Notes: a model not told the origin generated them from the sequence alone. Positions 5,811 to 13,896 are shown, counted from the first letter of the stretch. The stretch: DNA of 17,196 nt from CAYLLT01 sp964591605 (GCA_964591605.1 CAZQEN010000148.1:1-17196); one strand, 5' to 3'. Numbers and translations: made by a program.

Positions 5811-8800
5811 CTAATACCCGGCCACGATCTCCTGCGGGCCCTGGGCGTTGCCGGGGATCACGACCCACTCCTTCTTGACGTCGAACTGGGTGTGGGGCCG
5901 GCCGTTCACGGTGACGCTCTGGATCGGCTTGCTGTCGGGATGGCGCAGCCGCACGTAGATGTTCTGGGGCCGGTTGCGATCCGGCGGGGTGACGGTGGCC
6001 CGGATGGCCGCGTTCTCGAGATCCGGGGTCAGTGAGAACGAGAGCGGGCCGAACCAGGTCGCGGCGCGCTCGATGCCGATCGTTTGTCCCTCTTTGAGCC
6101 AGTAACGCGGGATGGCCTGGCCGAGGATGAGGTCGTTGCCCTGTTCGTGCACGAACATGAGCCTCAGCCAGTAGGTCGACTGGGCCTCGTCGGAGGTCTT
6201 GAAGTGATCGCCGGCGGGGTAGCCGAGCTCGGGCAGCGAGTGCTCGTTGCACATGCGCACCGGCGGTTCGAAGGCGGAGGTGAAGGCGTTGAAGTAGGTC
6301 CGGATGAAGTGCTTGGGCTCATCGCGCTGGATGTAGGGGATGGGGCTGTCGAGCAACTGGGCCTGCATGCAGAATCCGCCGCGCGAGAACCAGAAGTGGT
6401 TGAAATCACCGATGGTGTATCCGTAGGTGTTGGAGATGTAGAGATTGTCCTCGTAATCCTTGAGAATCCATCGGGTCTCGACGGAATTGGGATCGACCAG
6501 CCCCATGATGGGCAGGAAGATCGATCCTTCCAGAACCTCGCGAATCCAGCCGACGCATCGCCCGCGCTCGTAAAGCCGCGAGGGGAACTTGGGGACGTAG
6601 GTGCCGTCGCGGAGGCGGACCACGGCGGAGACGATCCGGGCCTCGGTGAGGCCGGCGGCCACGTCGTCGTGGTAGGCCTTCGCCTCGCGGACGAGGCGCC
6701 CGGCCTCCGGGTGCCCGTAATCCGCGAGGGCGGCCGAGAGGGCGTCGAAGCCCCAGACCGTCGCCGCGTTGGTGGCGAGCCAGAACCAGTAGTCCTGCAC
6801 GTCCTCCAGCCCGCCGGCCGGCAGCCAGCCGTACTCGAACGGGCGCGAGCCGTCGGGGTTCACCTTCATGGTGGCCTTGCGCTCGTTGATGACCCAGTCG
6901 CAGGCCTTGACGAGCTGCGGCGACCATTTCTCCATCCACTTGCGGTCGCGGGTGAACTTCCAGTGCTCGGCCATGCCCCACATCGCGTAGCCGTGATGCT
7001 TGTTGTAGCCGCCGGACTCGTGGCCGCGGCAGCCGTACAGGATGCCGTCCTTGCTCTTGAACGTGCCGGGCAGCATGACGCTGCCCTGATACTCGAGGAG
7101 CGTGTCGAGGCAGCGGCGGGCGAGGTCGTGGTGGCCGCGGCGGTCCAGGTCGCTGACCATCATCATGGATTCATTGACGTAGTATCCGTAACTGAACGTG
7201 CCCACATGCGGGTAGAGGCGGTCGGAGCCCAGCTCCTTCTGGCAGTTGATGACCATGTGCTGCAGGTGCGTGCGGTGGAAGTCATTGAGCCACGGTTCTG
7301 GGGTGCGGATGACGGTGCCGCCGTCATTGAGACCGCGCCAGAAGTCGCACACGCGCCTCGCATCGCGCTCGAAGTCGCGCTTCCGCAGCGCTTCGATCTC
7401 TTCCTCGCCGGTCAGGGTGATCGAGGGGATCGCGATGAACAGGGTGTGCGCCTCGCCCGGCCGCAGCGGCAGATTCCAGCGGGTTCCACTGCCGTCGCGA
7501 GCCAGATCGCCCTTGCCGCCGGTCTGCAGGATGAACCGCAGCCGCCTCTTGCCGCCCTTTTCGCCGAGAGCCTGCTCGCCGTCGATGATCAGGGCCTCGT
7601 CGCGCTCGCTCGTGCTGAACTGCAGGTGGGCGGTTGCATCGGTGTGGGCCGACGTGTTGACCACCCGGATCTGCATGAGCAGGACGGTCGGATCGTCCAG
7701 ATCGGTGCTGCCGACATCGCCGCCCCTGAGCAGATCGAGGACGCTGCGCTGCTCGTAGAAGAGCGGGCCTTTCGTCCACCACACGCGCAGCATCGGCAGT
7801 GAGCCGTCGAGCAGCTCGCGGCCTCCGCGGAGCTCTTCGTCGGGCAGGTCGAACCGGACCGTCAGGAACTCGTCGGTCCAGTCTTTCCGCAGGCTGTCTT
7901 TGGGGCTCTCGGGGCGCCGGAACCAGTGCCGGCGATTGGTGATCTCGACGTTGCCGTTGGGCTTGACTCGCATCGCGTTGCGGTTTCCGGGCAGCCCGTG
8001 GGTGAAGTCCATCGGATGGCGGATCGGCATCTGGTTCCAGGCCCGGCGCAGGGTCTGCTCCGGGTGATTGAACACGCGGTCGTAAACGGTTCGTCCCGGG
8101 TATTCCCGGCGTGCCTGCCGGTAGCCATCGAGGGTGATGGCATCGTCGCTGCGGACCACGAGGGCGCCCAGATCGTCCACCAGAATCCGGTCTCCGCGGG
8201 CGACCTCGTCGGCGGCGAAGGTGAACGGCCGGAACTTCGATCGCAGGGTGACCAGCGTGCGGTCGTATCGCGAATCGACCGGATCGACGGCCATCAGGAG
8301 CCCGATCGTCAGTTCGCCGGAGTCGTTCTTGACGCTCCAGGCGCCCGGGCGACTCGAGGGCTGGAGGGTCCGGTCGGCCATGGCGGTCACGAGACCATTG
8401 TAGACCTCGAGTGTGCCCGAATCCGCTCCCTCGATCCGGATGCTGGGTTCCGCTGGCTTGCCCAGGAGCACCCGGACGCTGAGCGCCTTGTAGACCGCGT
8501 CGGTGATCGCCTGGAGCCGCGCGGGTCTGGGGAGCGGCGTGTCCGAGTGAAGACGGAGCTTGAGCGTTTTGCGGTAGGTGACGCCTTCACCGCCGAACTC
8601 CTTGAACTCCTTGTCGCTGGTTGGGGCGAAGGTGAACGTCCACACGCGGCCGTCCACCTTGAACTCGCCTTCCGCGCGCTGCCATCCGCCGTTGGTCCAG
8701 TCGTCGACGGCCTCCCAGCCCTGGCCGCCCGCGCTGGTCTCGGTGACCACGGCGTCGGCATGCCCGTTCCAGGAACCCTTCCAGTACTGGACCTGCACCT

Positions 8801-9044
8801 TCTCGGGCGCCGGGGCGGGTTCTTTGTCGCTGAACTCGATGACGACGCGCCGGATCTTGCGGGGCTCGCCCCAGCGAAGCCCGGGCGACGGATCATCCCC
8901 ATCGAGAGGGAGGGCGAACGGGGCGGCGTCGAAACCGCTGCCGGCCTCGATCCCCTCTGCGACAGCGGAAGGAGGACTCAGGAGGATGGACCAGAGACAG
9001 AAGATACAGCCGACGGACAGTGCGGAATGGTGTCTGCTTCGCAT
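5811..9044 (-). CDS. Exported large glycosidase-like protein, probable six-hairpin (alpha/alpha)6 barrel, family unassigned
   Basis: 1077 aa. ATG at 9044 is supported by GAGG about 6 nt upstream and by the signal peptide it opens (basic MRSRHH, hydrophobic core, SAVAEG near residue 30). The longer open frame upstream is antisense to the protease and is ignored. Residues about 45-190 look like a beta-sandwich (SDKEPAPAPEKVQVQYW, GQGWEAVDDW). The second half has the Trp/His-rich helices of six-hairpin glycosidases: CRGHESGGYNKHHGYAMWG (from C672), EHWKFTRDRKWMEKW, FEYGWLPAGGLEDVQDYWFW (from F736) and YISNTYGYTIGDFNHFW. The acidic residues there (E676, E737) are candidates for catalysis but cannot be assigned. 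The C-terminus is a small beta domain with SVTVNGRPH. I cannot place it in a numbered GH family. It probably acts on an oligo- or polysaccharide outside the cytoplasm. It has its own promoter candidate (9076-9104). Confidence 0.65.
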   Translation of the reverse strand: MRSRHHSALSVGCIFCLWSILLSPPSAVAEGIEAGSGFDAAPFALPLDGDDPSPGLRWGEPRKIRRVVIEFSDKEPAPAPEKVQVQYWKGSWNGHADAVVTETSAGGQGWEAVDDWTNGGWQRAEGEFKVDGRVWTFTFAPTSDKEFKEFGGEGVTYRKTLKLRLHSDTPLPRPARLQAITDAVYKALSVRVLLGKPAEPSIRIEGADSGTLEVYNGLVTAMADRTLQPSSRPGAWSVKNDSGELTIGLLMAVDPVDSRYDRTLVTLRSKFRPFTFAADEVARGDRILVDDLGALVVRSDDAITLDGYRQARREYPGRTVYDRVFNHPEQTLRRAWNQMPIRHPMDFTHGLPGNRNAMRVKPNGNVEITNRRHWFRRPESPKDSLRKDWTDEFLTVRFDLPDEELRGGRELLDGSLPMLRVWWTKGPLFYEQRSVLDLLRGGDVGSTDLDDPTVLLMQIRVVNTSAHTDATAHLQFSTSERDEALIIDGEQALGEKGGKRRLRFILQTGGKGDLARDGSGTRWNLPLRPGEAHTLFIAIPSITLTGEEEIEALRKRDFERDARRVCDFWRGLNDGGTVIRTPEPWLNDFHRTHLQHMVINCQKELGSDRLYPHVGTFSYGYYVNESMMMVSDLDRRGHHDLARRCLDTLLEYQGSVMLPGTFKSKDGILYGCRGHESGGYNKHHGYAMWGMAEHWKFTRDRKWMEKWSPQLVKACDWVINERKATMKVNPDGSRPFEYGWLPAGGLEDVQDYWFWLATNAATVWGFDALSAALADYGHPEAGRLVREAKAYHDDVAAGLTEARIVSAVVRLRDGTYVPKFPSRLYERGRCVGWIREVLEGSIFLPIMGLVDPNSVETRWILKDYEDNLYISNTYGYTIGDFNHFWFSRGGFCMQAQLLDSPIPYIQRDEPKHFIRTYFNAFTSAFEPPVRMCNEHSLPELGYPAGDHFKTSDEAQSTYWLRLMFVHEQGNDLILGQAIPRYWLKEGQTIGIERAATWFGPLSFSLTPDLENAAIRATVTPPDRNRPQNIYVRLRHPDSKPIQSVTVNGRPHTQFDVKKEWVVIPGNAQGPQEIVAGY

Positions 9045-9389
9045 GTGAACCTCGCGCGCTCCCTGGAGTGCTCCGACGGTATCGAGGCCCTGTGCGTGTG
9101 TCAACCCGGTCGAATTCCCGTCGCCCCTTGGACGGTCGCGCAGGTTTTGCGCGATGAGGTGAGAAGATGGAGAACCTCTTGATACTGGGGCGACGTGATT
9201 ATCATGAGAGAGCAGATTGCCTTCGGTTTTCGTTGGTTTTCTGTTGACTTCAGGGGTGTTCTGGAGGTAGCGTAGCACCGGGCATTTCGGTGACGGCAGG
9301 ATTCGCTGCCTGCTCCGAAGCACAATTCTCATGAGAGGGAGACGTCGATCGGCGCTGGTCGGCGACTGCTCCCGGGGGACTGGGCCGAC
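9045..9389. other. Divergent intergenic region between glycosidase and protease genes
   Basis: 345 bp that must drive two divergent genes. Besides the glycosidase promoter candidate it holds a 7-bp hairpin TCGCGCA/TGCGCGA (9136-9154), an AT-richer pocket at about 9180-9260, two GGTTTTC boxes one helical turn apart (9225-9231 and 9235-9241), and two copies of TCATGAGAG (9202-9210 and 9329-9337). A weak promoter for the protease is possible: TTGACT (9244-9249), 18 bp, TAGCGT (9268-9273). A 23-codon ORF at 9204 has no ribosome binding site and is not called. Confidence 0.4.
9076..9104 (-). promoter_or_regulatory. Candidate sigma-70-type promoter of the large glycosidase gene
   Basis: On the minus strand a consensus TTGACA (9104-9099) is followed by a 17-bp spacer and TACCGT (9081-9076), which keeps the key T, A and final T of a -10. 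Transcription would begin near 9069, giving a leader of about 25 nt that contains the GAGG ribosome binding site before ATG 9044. The position, spacing and perfect -35 make this one of the better promoter calls in the window. Confidence 0.5.
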
Positions 9390-11426
9390 GTGGCAAGAGG
9401 ACACTGGGGGCGACGGGGTGGTGGTGCGGCTGCGCGGATAGCGCGCCTGGCCGTGTGGAGCGGCGGGCTCGCGCTGCTGCTGACCGCGCCGGTGCGCGGG
9501 GCCGACGAGGCGCTCGAGATTCACTTCTTCAAGAAGCCAAAGCCTCTCGTGCTGGACACCACGCGGCTCATCTGGCGGCGCGGGGTGCCGACGGCGTCCC
9601 GGCAGGGGGTGGAGGCGCTGCAGCGTCTGGGCGTGGGCGAGAAGGAGACTGATCCGTGGCCAATCGAGCGGTGGTGCGTTACGTCTCTGCCGGCGGCGCG
9701 CCGCGATGCGGCGGGTGTCCGCGAAGCGGTGCACGCCATGGCGGCAGATCCGGACGTGACCTTTGTCTCGCCGGTGTTCAGGGATGAGGAGAGCGGACTG
9801 CTGGCGGTGACGAGCGACATCCTGGTCGGCTTCAACGAGAACGTGTCGTCGGCGCAGGCCCGGGCGGTTCTCGGCGAGGAGCAGGCGGGGGCGGTGCTCC
9901 AGGCAGACTGGGGAGGCATGAAGGGGGCCTTTCGCGTCCGAAGCGGCGCGCGCAGCGGTCTGATCGTGCTGGCCGCGGCCAACCGGCTCGCCCGGCGCGG
10001 CGAGGTGCGCTTTGCCGAGCCGGACATGATCTTCACGGGCCGCGCCGACCTCATGCCCGAGGATCCGGGTTTCGGCCAGTGCTGGGGCCTGCACAACACG
10101 GGCCAGAACGGCGGCGCGCCCGACGCCGACCTGGACGCGCCCGAGGCGTGGGACATCACGACGGGGAGCCCGTCGATCATCGTGGTGGTGCTGGATACCG
10201 GGGTCCAGCAGAACCATCCGGATCTCCACGCGATCGCGGGCATCGACACGACCAGCGACGGAGGCGACGGCGGGCCGGTGAACAGTTGCGACAGGCACGG
10301 GACGGCCGTCGCGGGCTGCGTGAGCGCCCTGATGAACAACGGCGTGGGGACGGTCGGGGTGGCTCCCGGATGCCGGGTCGCCTCCGCGCGGACGTTCATC
10401 AGCAAGGCGGCGTGCGACAACTCGTGGACGAGCCAGGTGAGCTGGACGGTCGAGAGCCTGGCCTGGGCGCAGTCGATCGGCGCCCGCGTCACCAACAACA
10501 GCAATGGTTACGGCTTCACCTCCAGCGCCATTGCGCAGAAGTATGCGGAGCTGCGCAGCGCGGGCATGGTTCACTTCGCCAGCGCCGGCAACACCAACTC
10601 GTCGGCCCTGACCTACCCGGCGAGCCTGCCCGAGGTGAACGCGGTGGGCGCGCTGAACCGGGCGGGGGCCCGGGCCTACTTCAGCAACTACGGGGCCGGC
10701 CTGGCCTTCGTCGCGCCGGGCGACACGATCTATGCGACCGACCGCACCGGCCCGGCCGGATACTACAGCGGTGACTACGGGAACGTCTGGGGCACGTCGT
10801 TCGCCGCTCCATACGCCGCGGGCGTTGCCGCGCTGGTGCTTTCGCGAAACCCCGCGCTGAGTGCGGACCAGGTGGAGGGCATTCTGCAGCAGACGTGCAC
10901 GGACCTGGGCGGGCCGGGCTACGACACGACGTACGGGTGGGGTTTCGTCAATGCCTACCAGGCGGTGCTGGCGACGGGTGACGCGGATGGAGACGGGGTG
11001 GAGGACGATCAGGACAACTGCCCGCTGGCGGCCAACCCGGACCAGACTGATGCGGACGGCGACGCGGCGGGGGATGCGTGCGATGCGTGCACGGACACCG
11101 ACGCGGACGGATACGGCGACGCGGGGTATCCTGCAAACACCTGCCCTCCGGATACCTGCCTGAACACGGTGGCGGGGTGCGGCGTTGACGCGCAGGGCTG
11201 TCCGCCGGCTGTGCCGGGGGACTTTGACCGCGACGGAGACGTCGACTGCGAAGCCGACCTGGCGCACTTCGAGAGCTGCGCGGGCGGGGCCAACGTTCCG
11301 GTGGGCGAGGGCGGCTGCGCGGACGCCGACCTGGACGGGGACGGCGACGCCGACCAGGGTGACTTTGCCATCCTGCAGCGCTGTTTTAGTGGCCAAAACC
11401 AGCCAGCAGATCCAAACTGCCTGTAG
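9390..11426 (+). CDS. Exported subtilisin-like serine protease (S8) with calcium-binding repeats and dockerin-like C-terminus
   Basis: 678 aa from GTG 9390, with a GGGGGA-type site about 11 nt upstream; no in-frame ATG fits the signal peptide (arginine-rich N-terminus, then LAVWSGGLALLLTAPVRGA). Residues about 40-215 resemble the long propeptide of fervidolysin-type subtilases (ILVGFNENVSSAQARAVL, EVRFAEPDMIF). The S8 domain has the whole triad: D269 in VVVLDTGV, H303 in DRHGTAVAG and S470 in GTSFAAPYAAGVAAL, with oxyanion N401 in SAGNTN. From D531 come acidic repeats of thrombospondin type-3 style (DADGDGVEDDQDNCP, then DADGDAAGDACD). The tail has two EF-hand-like dockerin half-repeats, DFDRDGDVDCEAD (from D611) and DADLDGDGDADQGD (from D645), a layout I know from planctomycete exoproteins. 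It should be a secreted, calcium-dependent endopeptidase, perhaps anchored by its tail. It ends 5 bp before the convergent pseudopilin. Confidence 0.9.
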   Translation: MARGHWGRRGGGAAARIARLAVWSGGLALLLTAPVRGADEALEIHFFKKPKPLVLDTTRLIWRRGVPTASRQGVEALQRLGVGEKETDPWPIERWCVTSLPAARRDAAGVREAVHAMAADPDVTFVSPVFRDEESGLLAVTSDILVGFNENVSSAQARAVLGEEQAGAVLQADWGGMKGAFRVRSGARSGLIVLAAANRLARRGEVRFAEPDMIFTGRADLMPEDPGFGQCWGLHNTGQNGGAPDADLDAPEAWDITTGSPSIIVVVLDTGVQQNHPDLHAIAGIDTTSDGGDGGPVNSCDRHGTAVAGCVSALMNNGVGTVGVAPGCRVASARTFISKAACDNSWTSQVSWTVESLAWAQSIGARVTNNSNGYGFTSSAIAQKYAELRSAGMVHFASAGNTNSSALTYPASLPEVNAVGALNRAGARAYFSNYGAGLAFVAPGDTIYATDRTGPAGYYSGDYGNVWGTSFAAPYAAGVAALVLSRNPALSADQVEGILQQTCTDLGGPGYDTTYGWGFVNAYQAVLATGDADGDGVEDDQDNCPLAANPDQTDADGDAAGDACDACTDTDADGYGDAGYPANTCPPDTCLNTVAGCGVDAQGCPPAVPGDFDRDGDVDCEADLAHFESCAGGANVPVGEGGCADADLDGDGDADQGDFAILQRCFSGQNQPADPNCL

Positions 11427-11431
11427 ATCGC

Positions 11432-12355
11432 CTATTCAAAGTTCGCGATGTCGTCGTCGGTTCCCCAGATGGCGTCGGCGCCGGGATGGATAACGACGAA
11501 TCGCTCGGGGTTGACCGGCCGGACGACGCCGGCCGCCCGGAGAACGTTCTCCTCGTGGAGCATGCCGACGAAGGTCCTGCCGAAGCCGGCGCAGCGGGCC
11601 GGGTTGTTGACCCGACCGGGGACCAGGCTCCCGAATTCGCCGATGGGGTGACAGCCGAGGTTGCGGCCGGTGCGGGCGAAGTCCCAGAAGCCGCGCGGGC
11701 CGTAGTCGTCCTCGATGCCGGTGAGGCCGAAGTTGTCCCAGAGGCAATACACTGCGTCGTCGCCGCCGGCGCTGAAGGGTTTGGGCCTGCGCGGTGAAGC
11801 GGCGTAGTAGAGGAGCGGGAACTCGTAGGCATCGTCGATGACGAACGGCCGGCCGGCGGGCGGATGCCGGTCGCCTTCGCCCCAGGTCGGGTCGTTGTCC
11901 TTGCGCACCTTCAATCCTTCGATATACGGGCCGACGCGCGGCATCTCGCGGACCTGATCCATGGTGAATTCGGGCTTGGGGTAATAGTGGTACGGATTCT
12001 CTGAAAGGACGCCGCCCACGTCGACGCCCTGGCCGTCGGGGCCCCAGAGGGCGCGGGCGAGCCAGTGGGCGCCCCACATGCCGTCGTTGTCGGGATTCGC
12101 GCCGGGATAGTCCTTGATCGAGTCGTTGCCGATGTCTGAGCTCGGGTAGTGGCCGAAGTCGTTGTGGAAGAGCTCGAGTCCGGCATCGACGGCCCGGATG
12201 AGGGCGCGGACCTTGATCCGCCGGGCCTGGTCGCGGGCGCGGGCGAGGCTGGGGAGCATGATCGCGAGCAGCAGGCTGATGATGCCGATGACGACGAGGA
12301 TTTCGATGAGGGTAAAGGCGCGACCGGAACGGGATTTGGGTTTACGAGAAATCAT
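11432..12355 (-). CDS. Prepilin-type N-terminal cleavage/methylation protein (pseudopilin, GspG-like end)
   Basis: 307 aa. ATG 12355 puts the basic leader ISRKPKSRSGRA directly before the prepilin motif FTLIEILVVIGIISLLLAIM (cut before F14, E18 as mature Glu5). In-frame ATGs at 12403 and 12439 would give an atypically long leader. A weak GGGA lies about 7 nt upstream. Residues 14-38 form the membrane helix; the exported domain is large (about 265 aa) and ends in HPGADAIWGTDDDIANFE, an acidic tail seen in GspG-like planctomycete pseudopilins where it may bind calcium. No other type II secretion gene is nearby. It is longer than the pseudopilin at 3515-4216, and only the N-terminal helix is clearly shared. 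It faces the protease gene tail to tail with 5 bp between stops. Confidence 0.82.
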   Translation of the reverse strand: MISRKPKSRSGRAFTLIEILVVIGIISLLLAIMLPSLARARDQARRIKVRALIRAVDAGLELFHNDFGHYPSSDIGNDSIKDYPGANPDNDGMWGAHWLARALWGPDGQGVDVGGVLSENPYHYYPKPEFTMDQVREMPRVGPYIEGLKVRKDNDPTWGEGDRHPPAGRPFVIDDAYEFPLLYYAASPRRPKPFSAGGDDAVYCLWDNFGLTGIEDDYGPRGFWDFARTGRNLGCHPIGEFGSLVPGRVNNPARCAGFGRTFVGMLHEENVLRAAGVVRPVNPERFVVIHPGADAIWGTDDDIANFE

Positions 12356-12460
12356 GTTGGTATCCCGGCAGAGTGAGTCATGATGCTTCGTTGGATTGAA
12401 CATGGCCGTCGCTCCGGCCGGCAGGCGGCTGCTGAACACCTCGCAGATGGTGAGGCGGGT

Positions 12461-12620
12461 CGGTAAACCCTTCGCTGGTGCTTCGGGCTCCTCTCGCTCG
12501 CTGCGCTCGCGAAGAGTGGGGGTGTGGCGGTGCCTGCGGTGTGTGATTGCCGGCGTCCGGGGGTCGGCGTGGCAAACCCCTCGCTTACGCTTCGGGCTCT
12601 ACCGGCTCGCTGGCGCTGCG
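12461..12620. repeat. Two diverged direct copies of a GC-rich extragenic repeat
   Basis: Copy A begins at 12461 and copy B at 12570, about 110 bp apart. Both share the core AAACCCyTCGCT, then GCTTCGGGCTC, then GCTCGCT; roughly three quarters of the first 43 positions match by eye. Copy A continues into a self-complementary CTCTCGC...GCGAAGAG segment. The reverse form (GAGCCCGAAGCGTAAGCGAGG) is a motif I recall as highly repeated in Pirellula-type planctomycetes. The rest of the 12356-12658 gap shows no gene. The copies lie between the ankyrin gene and the pseudopilin, both on the minus strand. Confidence 0.65.
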
Positions 12621-12658
12621 GGGTCCGCGACAGGTGGCGGCTGAGCGCTTTCATGGGA

Positions 12659-13528
12659 TCACTCCCGAGCCCCGTGGCGCTGGAGGAGGGCGACGACTTC
12701 CTTGAAGTCGGCGTCCGCGGCCAGTGAGAGCGGGGTGCGGTTGTACTTGTCGCGTGCGTTGACATCGGCGCCCTTGGTGATGAGCAGCCCGGTGAGCTTC
12801 GGGTCCTTGAGTCGGGCTGCGCGGTGCAGGGGCGTGCGGCCGATGCTGTCGCGATGATTGACCGGCGCGCCCTGCTCGATGAGGAAGCGCGCCATGTCGA
12901 ACCTTTCGGTGTCGACCGCCACATCCAGGGGCGTGCCGTAGCGGTGATGGGCCGCCTGGACGGTGAAGCCTTTCCCGATGAGGAATCGGGCGATGTCGAC
13001 GCTGCCGCCGCTGGCGGTGGAGTGAAGAAGGGTCCATCCTTCCTTGACGCCGGGGTTGAGCCGGGCGCCCTTTGCGATCAGGTACTGGACGAAGTCCAGG
13101 CTGGCTGCGCGATCGCAGGCCTGGGCGAGCGGGGACCAGTTGCGGTCGTACGGCGGGCTCCAGTTGACGTCGGCGCCACGCTCGATGAGCACGCGGGCGA
13201 TGTCTTCGCGGCCTCGTCGGATCGCGACCATCAGGAGAGGGTCGTCGCGGCCGTCGGGCCAGTCGCTGCGGCTGGGGTCTCCGGCGATGAAGGGCTCGAC
13301 CTGGGCCAGTGTGGCTTTGGGCTTGAAGTACAGGAGCTGGTGGAGGTTTTCGGGTTTGGCCCGCGGGTTGCGCTGCGGGGGGATGGCCGGGCGGGTGGTG
13401 AGCCTGGCCGGCTGGGGCGGGTTCCGGGGCGCGGAGCGGACCTGGTACTGGGCGAGCGAGGCGGGGGTGCTCTGGGCAAGGGCCCAGAGGGCCGCCAGCG
13501 TCACGGCACGGCGAGCGGCGTGGTTCAA
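12659..13528 (-). CDS. Exported ankyrin-repeat protein
   Basis: 289 aa from a TTG start at 13528, supported by GAGGAG ending 8 nt upstream and by the signal peptide that begins there (NHAARRAVTLAALWALAQ, with a likely SLAQ cut near residue 27). Residues 28-60 are a proline- and arginine-rich linker. About six ankyrin repeats follow: from D96 (LIERGADVN at its end), N130, E163 (TLLHSTASGG), Y197 (GTPLDVAVD), G230 (RTPLHRAARLKD) and N263 (RTPLSLAADAD). The last is followed only by HGARE. Ankyrin stacks bind other proteins; here they would do so in the periplasm or outside the cell, and the partner is unknown. The start codon abuts an 8-bp hairpin that shows the Shine-Dalgarno in its loop. No neighbour is clearly co-transcribed. 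Confidence 0.88.
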   Translation of the reverse strand: MNHAARRAVTLAALWALAQSTPASLAQYQVRSAPRNPPQPARLTTRPAIPPQRNPRAKPENLHQLLYFKPKATLAQVEPFIAGDPSRSDWPDGRDDPLLMVAIRRGREDIARVLIERGADVNWSPPYDRNWSPLAQACDRAASLDFVQYLIAKGARLNPGVKEGWTLLHSTASGGSVDIARFLIGKGFTVQAAHHRYGTPLDVAVDTERFDMARFLIEQGAPVNHRDSIGRTPLHRAARLKDPKLTGLLITKGADVNARDKYNRTPLSLAADADFKEVVALLQRHGARE

Positions 13529-13548
13529 GGCTTCGACTCCTCGAAGCC
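13529..13548 (-). promoter_or_regulatory. Hairpin presenting the ankyrin gene's Shine-Dalgarno in its loop
   Basis: In the mRNA sense the leader reads GGCTTCGA, GGAG, TCGAAGCC and then TTG: a perfect 8-bp stem, a GGAG tetraloop that is the core of the ribosome binding site, and the start codon directly after the stem. A GGA in a hairpin loop over the ribosome binding site is the kind of site bound by CsrA/RsmA translational repressors, but no csrA is in the window. The structure is plain in the sequence; its regulatory role is inference. Confidence 0.55.
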
Positions 13549-13764
13549 GGCCCGGCGCAGGATCTCACCCCGTGGGTGGCCGTCCTGCAGCCTCCCCATT
13601 CTATAGAACGCACCAGGATGGCGGGCGTTAGCGTTGTTTCGGGGCATTCTGGCGGTGGTTCGGGCGGGAATCGGGGTCGAGGCAGGGGTTCGGGGCGTGA
13701 ATCGCGGGAAGGGATGGCCCTGAGATGGGGCACGAGAGGCGATTCTCGGGCCGGCAGGGGAGAG

Positions 13765-13820
13765 AATGAGGAATCACGAAACCAGAATGACGAATGAATG
13801 ACGAAGTCCGAATGTCGAAG
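13765..13820. repeat. Short tandem repeat of AATGACGAA type, 11-bp period
   Basis: Two exact AATGACGAA units (13786-13794 and 13797-13805) lie 11 bp apart, flanked by diverged ones (GAATCACGAA on the left, CCGAATGTCGAA on the right). Read on the minus strand it gives CATTCGTCATTC-like text, which I recall as a common intergenic repeat in planctomycete assemblies and a source of false ORFs with SSF/FVI strings. It lies in the 13529-13925 gap, which has no credible gene. A palindrome TTCTATAGAA (13599-13608) in the same gap could contain a -10 for the ankyrin gene. Confidence 0.6.
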
Positions 13821-13883
13821 GGCGGGTGGGGAGCGAGGTTGTGTGCGGCCGGCGTGAAAGGGCGACGCGCGAGCCCAGTCCCG

Positions 13884-13896
13884 GGGGGGCACAGGC
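13884..13896. repeat. Fragment shared with the three-way-junction element
   Basis: GGGGGGCACAGGC occurs here and at 5715-5727, where it spans the junction and the first half of arm 1 of the 83-bp element. The complementary half-arm is absent, so this looks like a truncated or decayed copy 30 bp after the rhamnosidase stop, unless the 13-base match is chance. Confidence 0.3.

Noticed and set aside
9204..9275. Small ORF of 23 codons starting MREQIAFGF
   Set aside because: It has no ribosome binding site and overlaps likely promoter sequence; its length is within chance.
9045..11396. Upstream extension of the glycosidase frame to 11396 (1861 codons)
   Set aside because: It runs antisense to the well-supported protease gene and has the arginine/alanine/valine-rich composition typical of shadow frames in GC-rich DNA; the signal peptide, ribosome binding site and promoter all place the start at 9044.
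13765..13820. CRISPR-like array
   Set aside because: The units are only 9 bp with 2-bp separation and no spacers; it is a simple tandem repeat. No CRISPR array was seen elsewhere.
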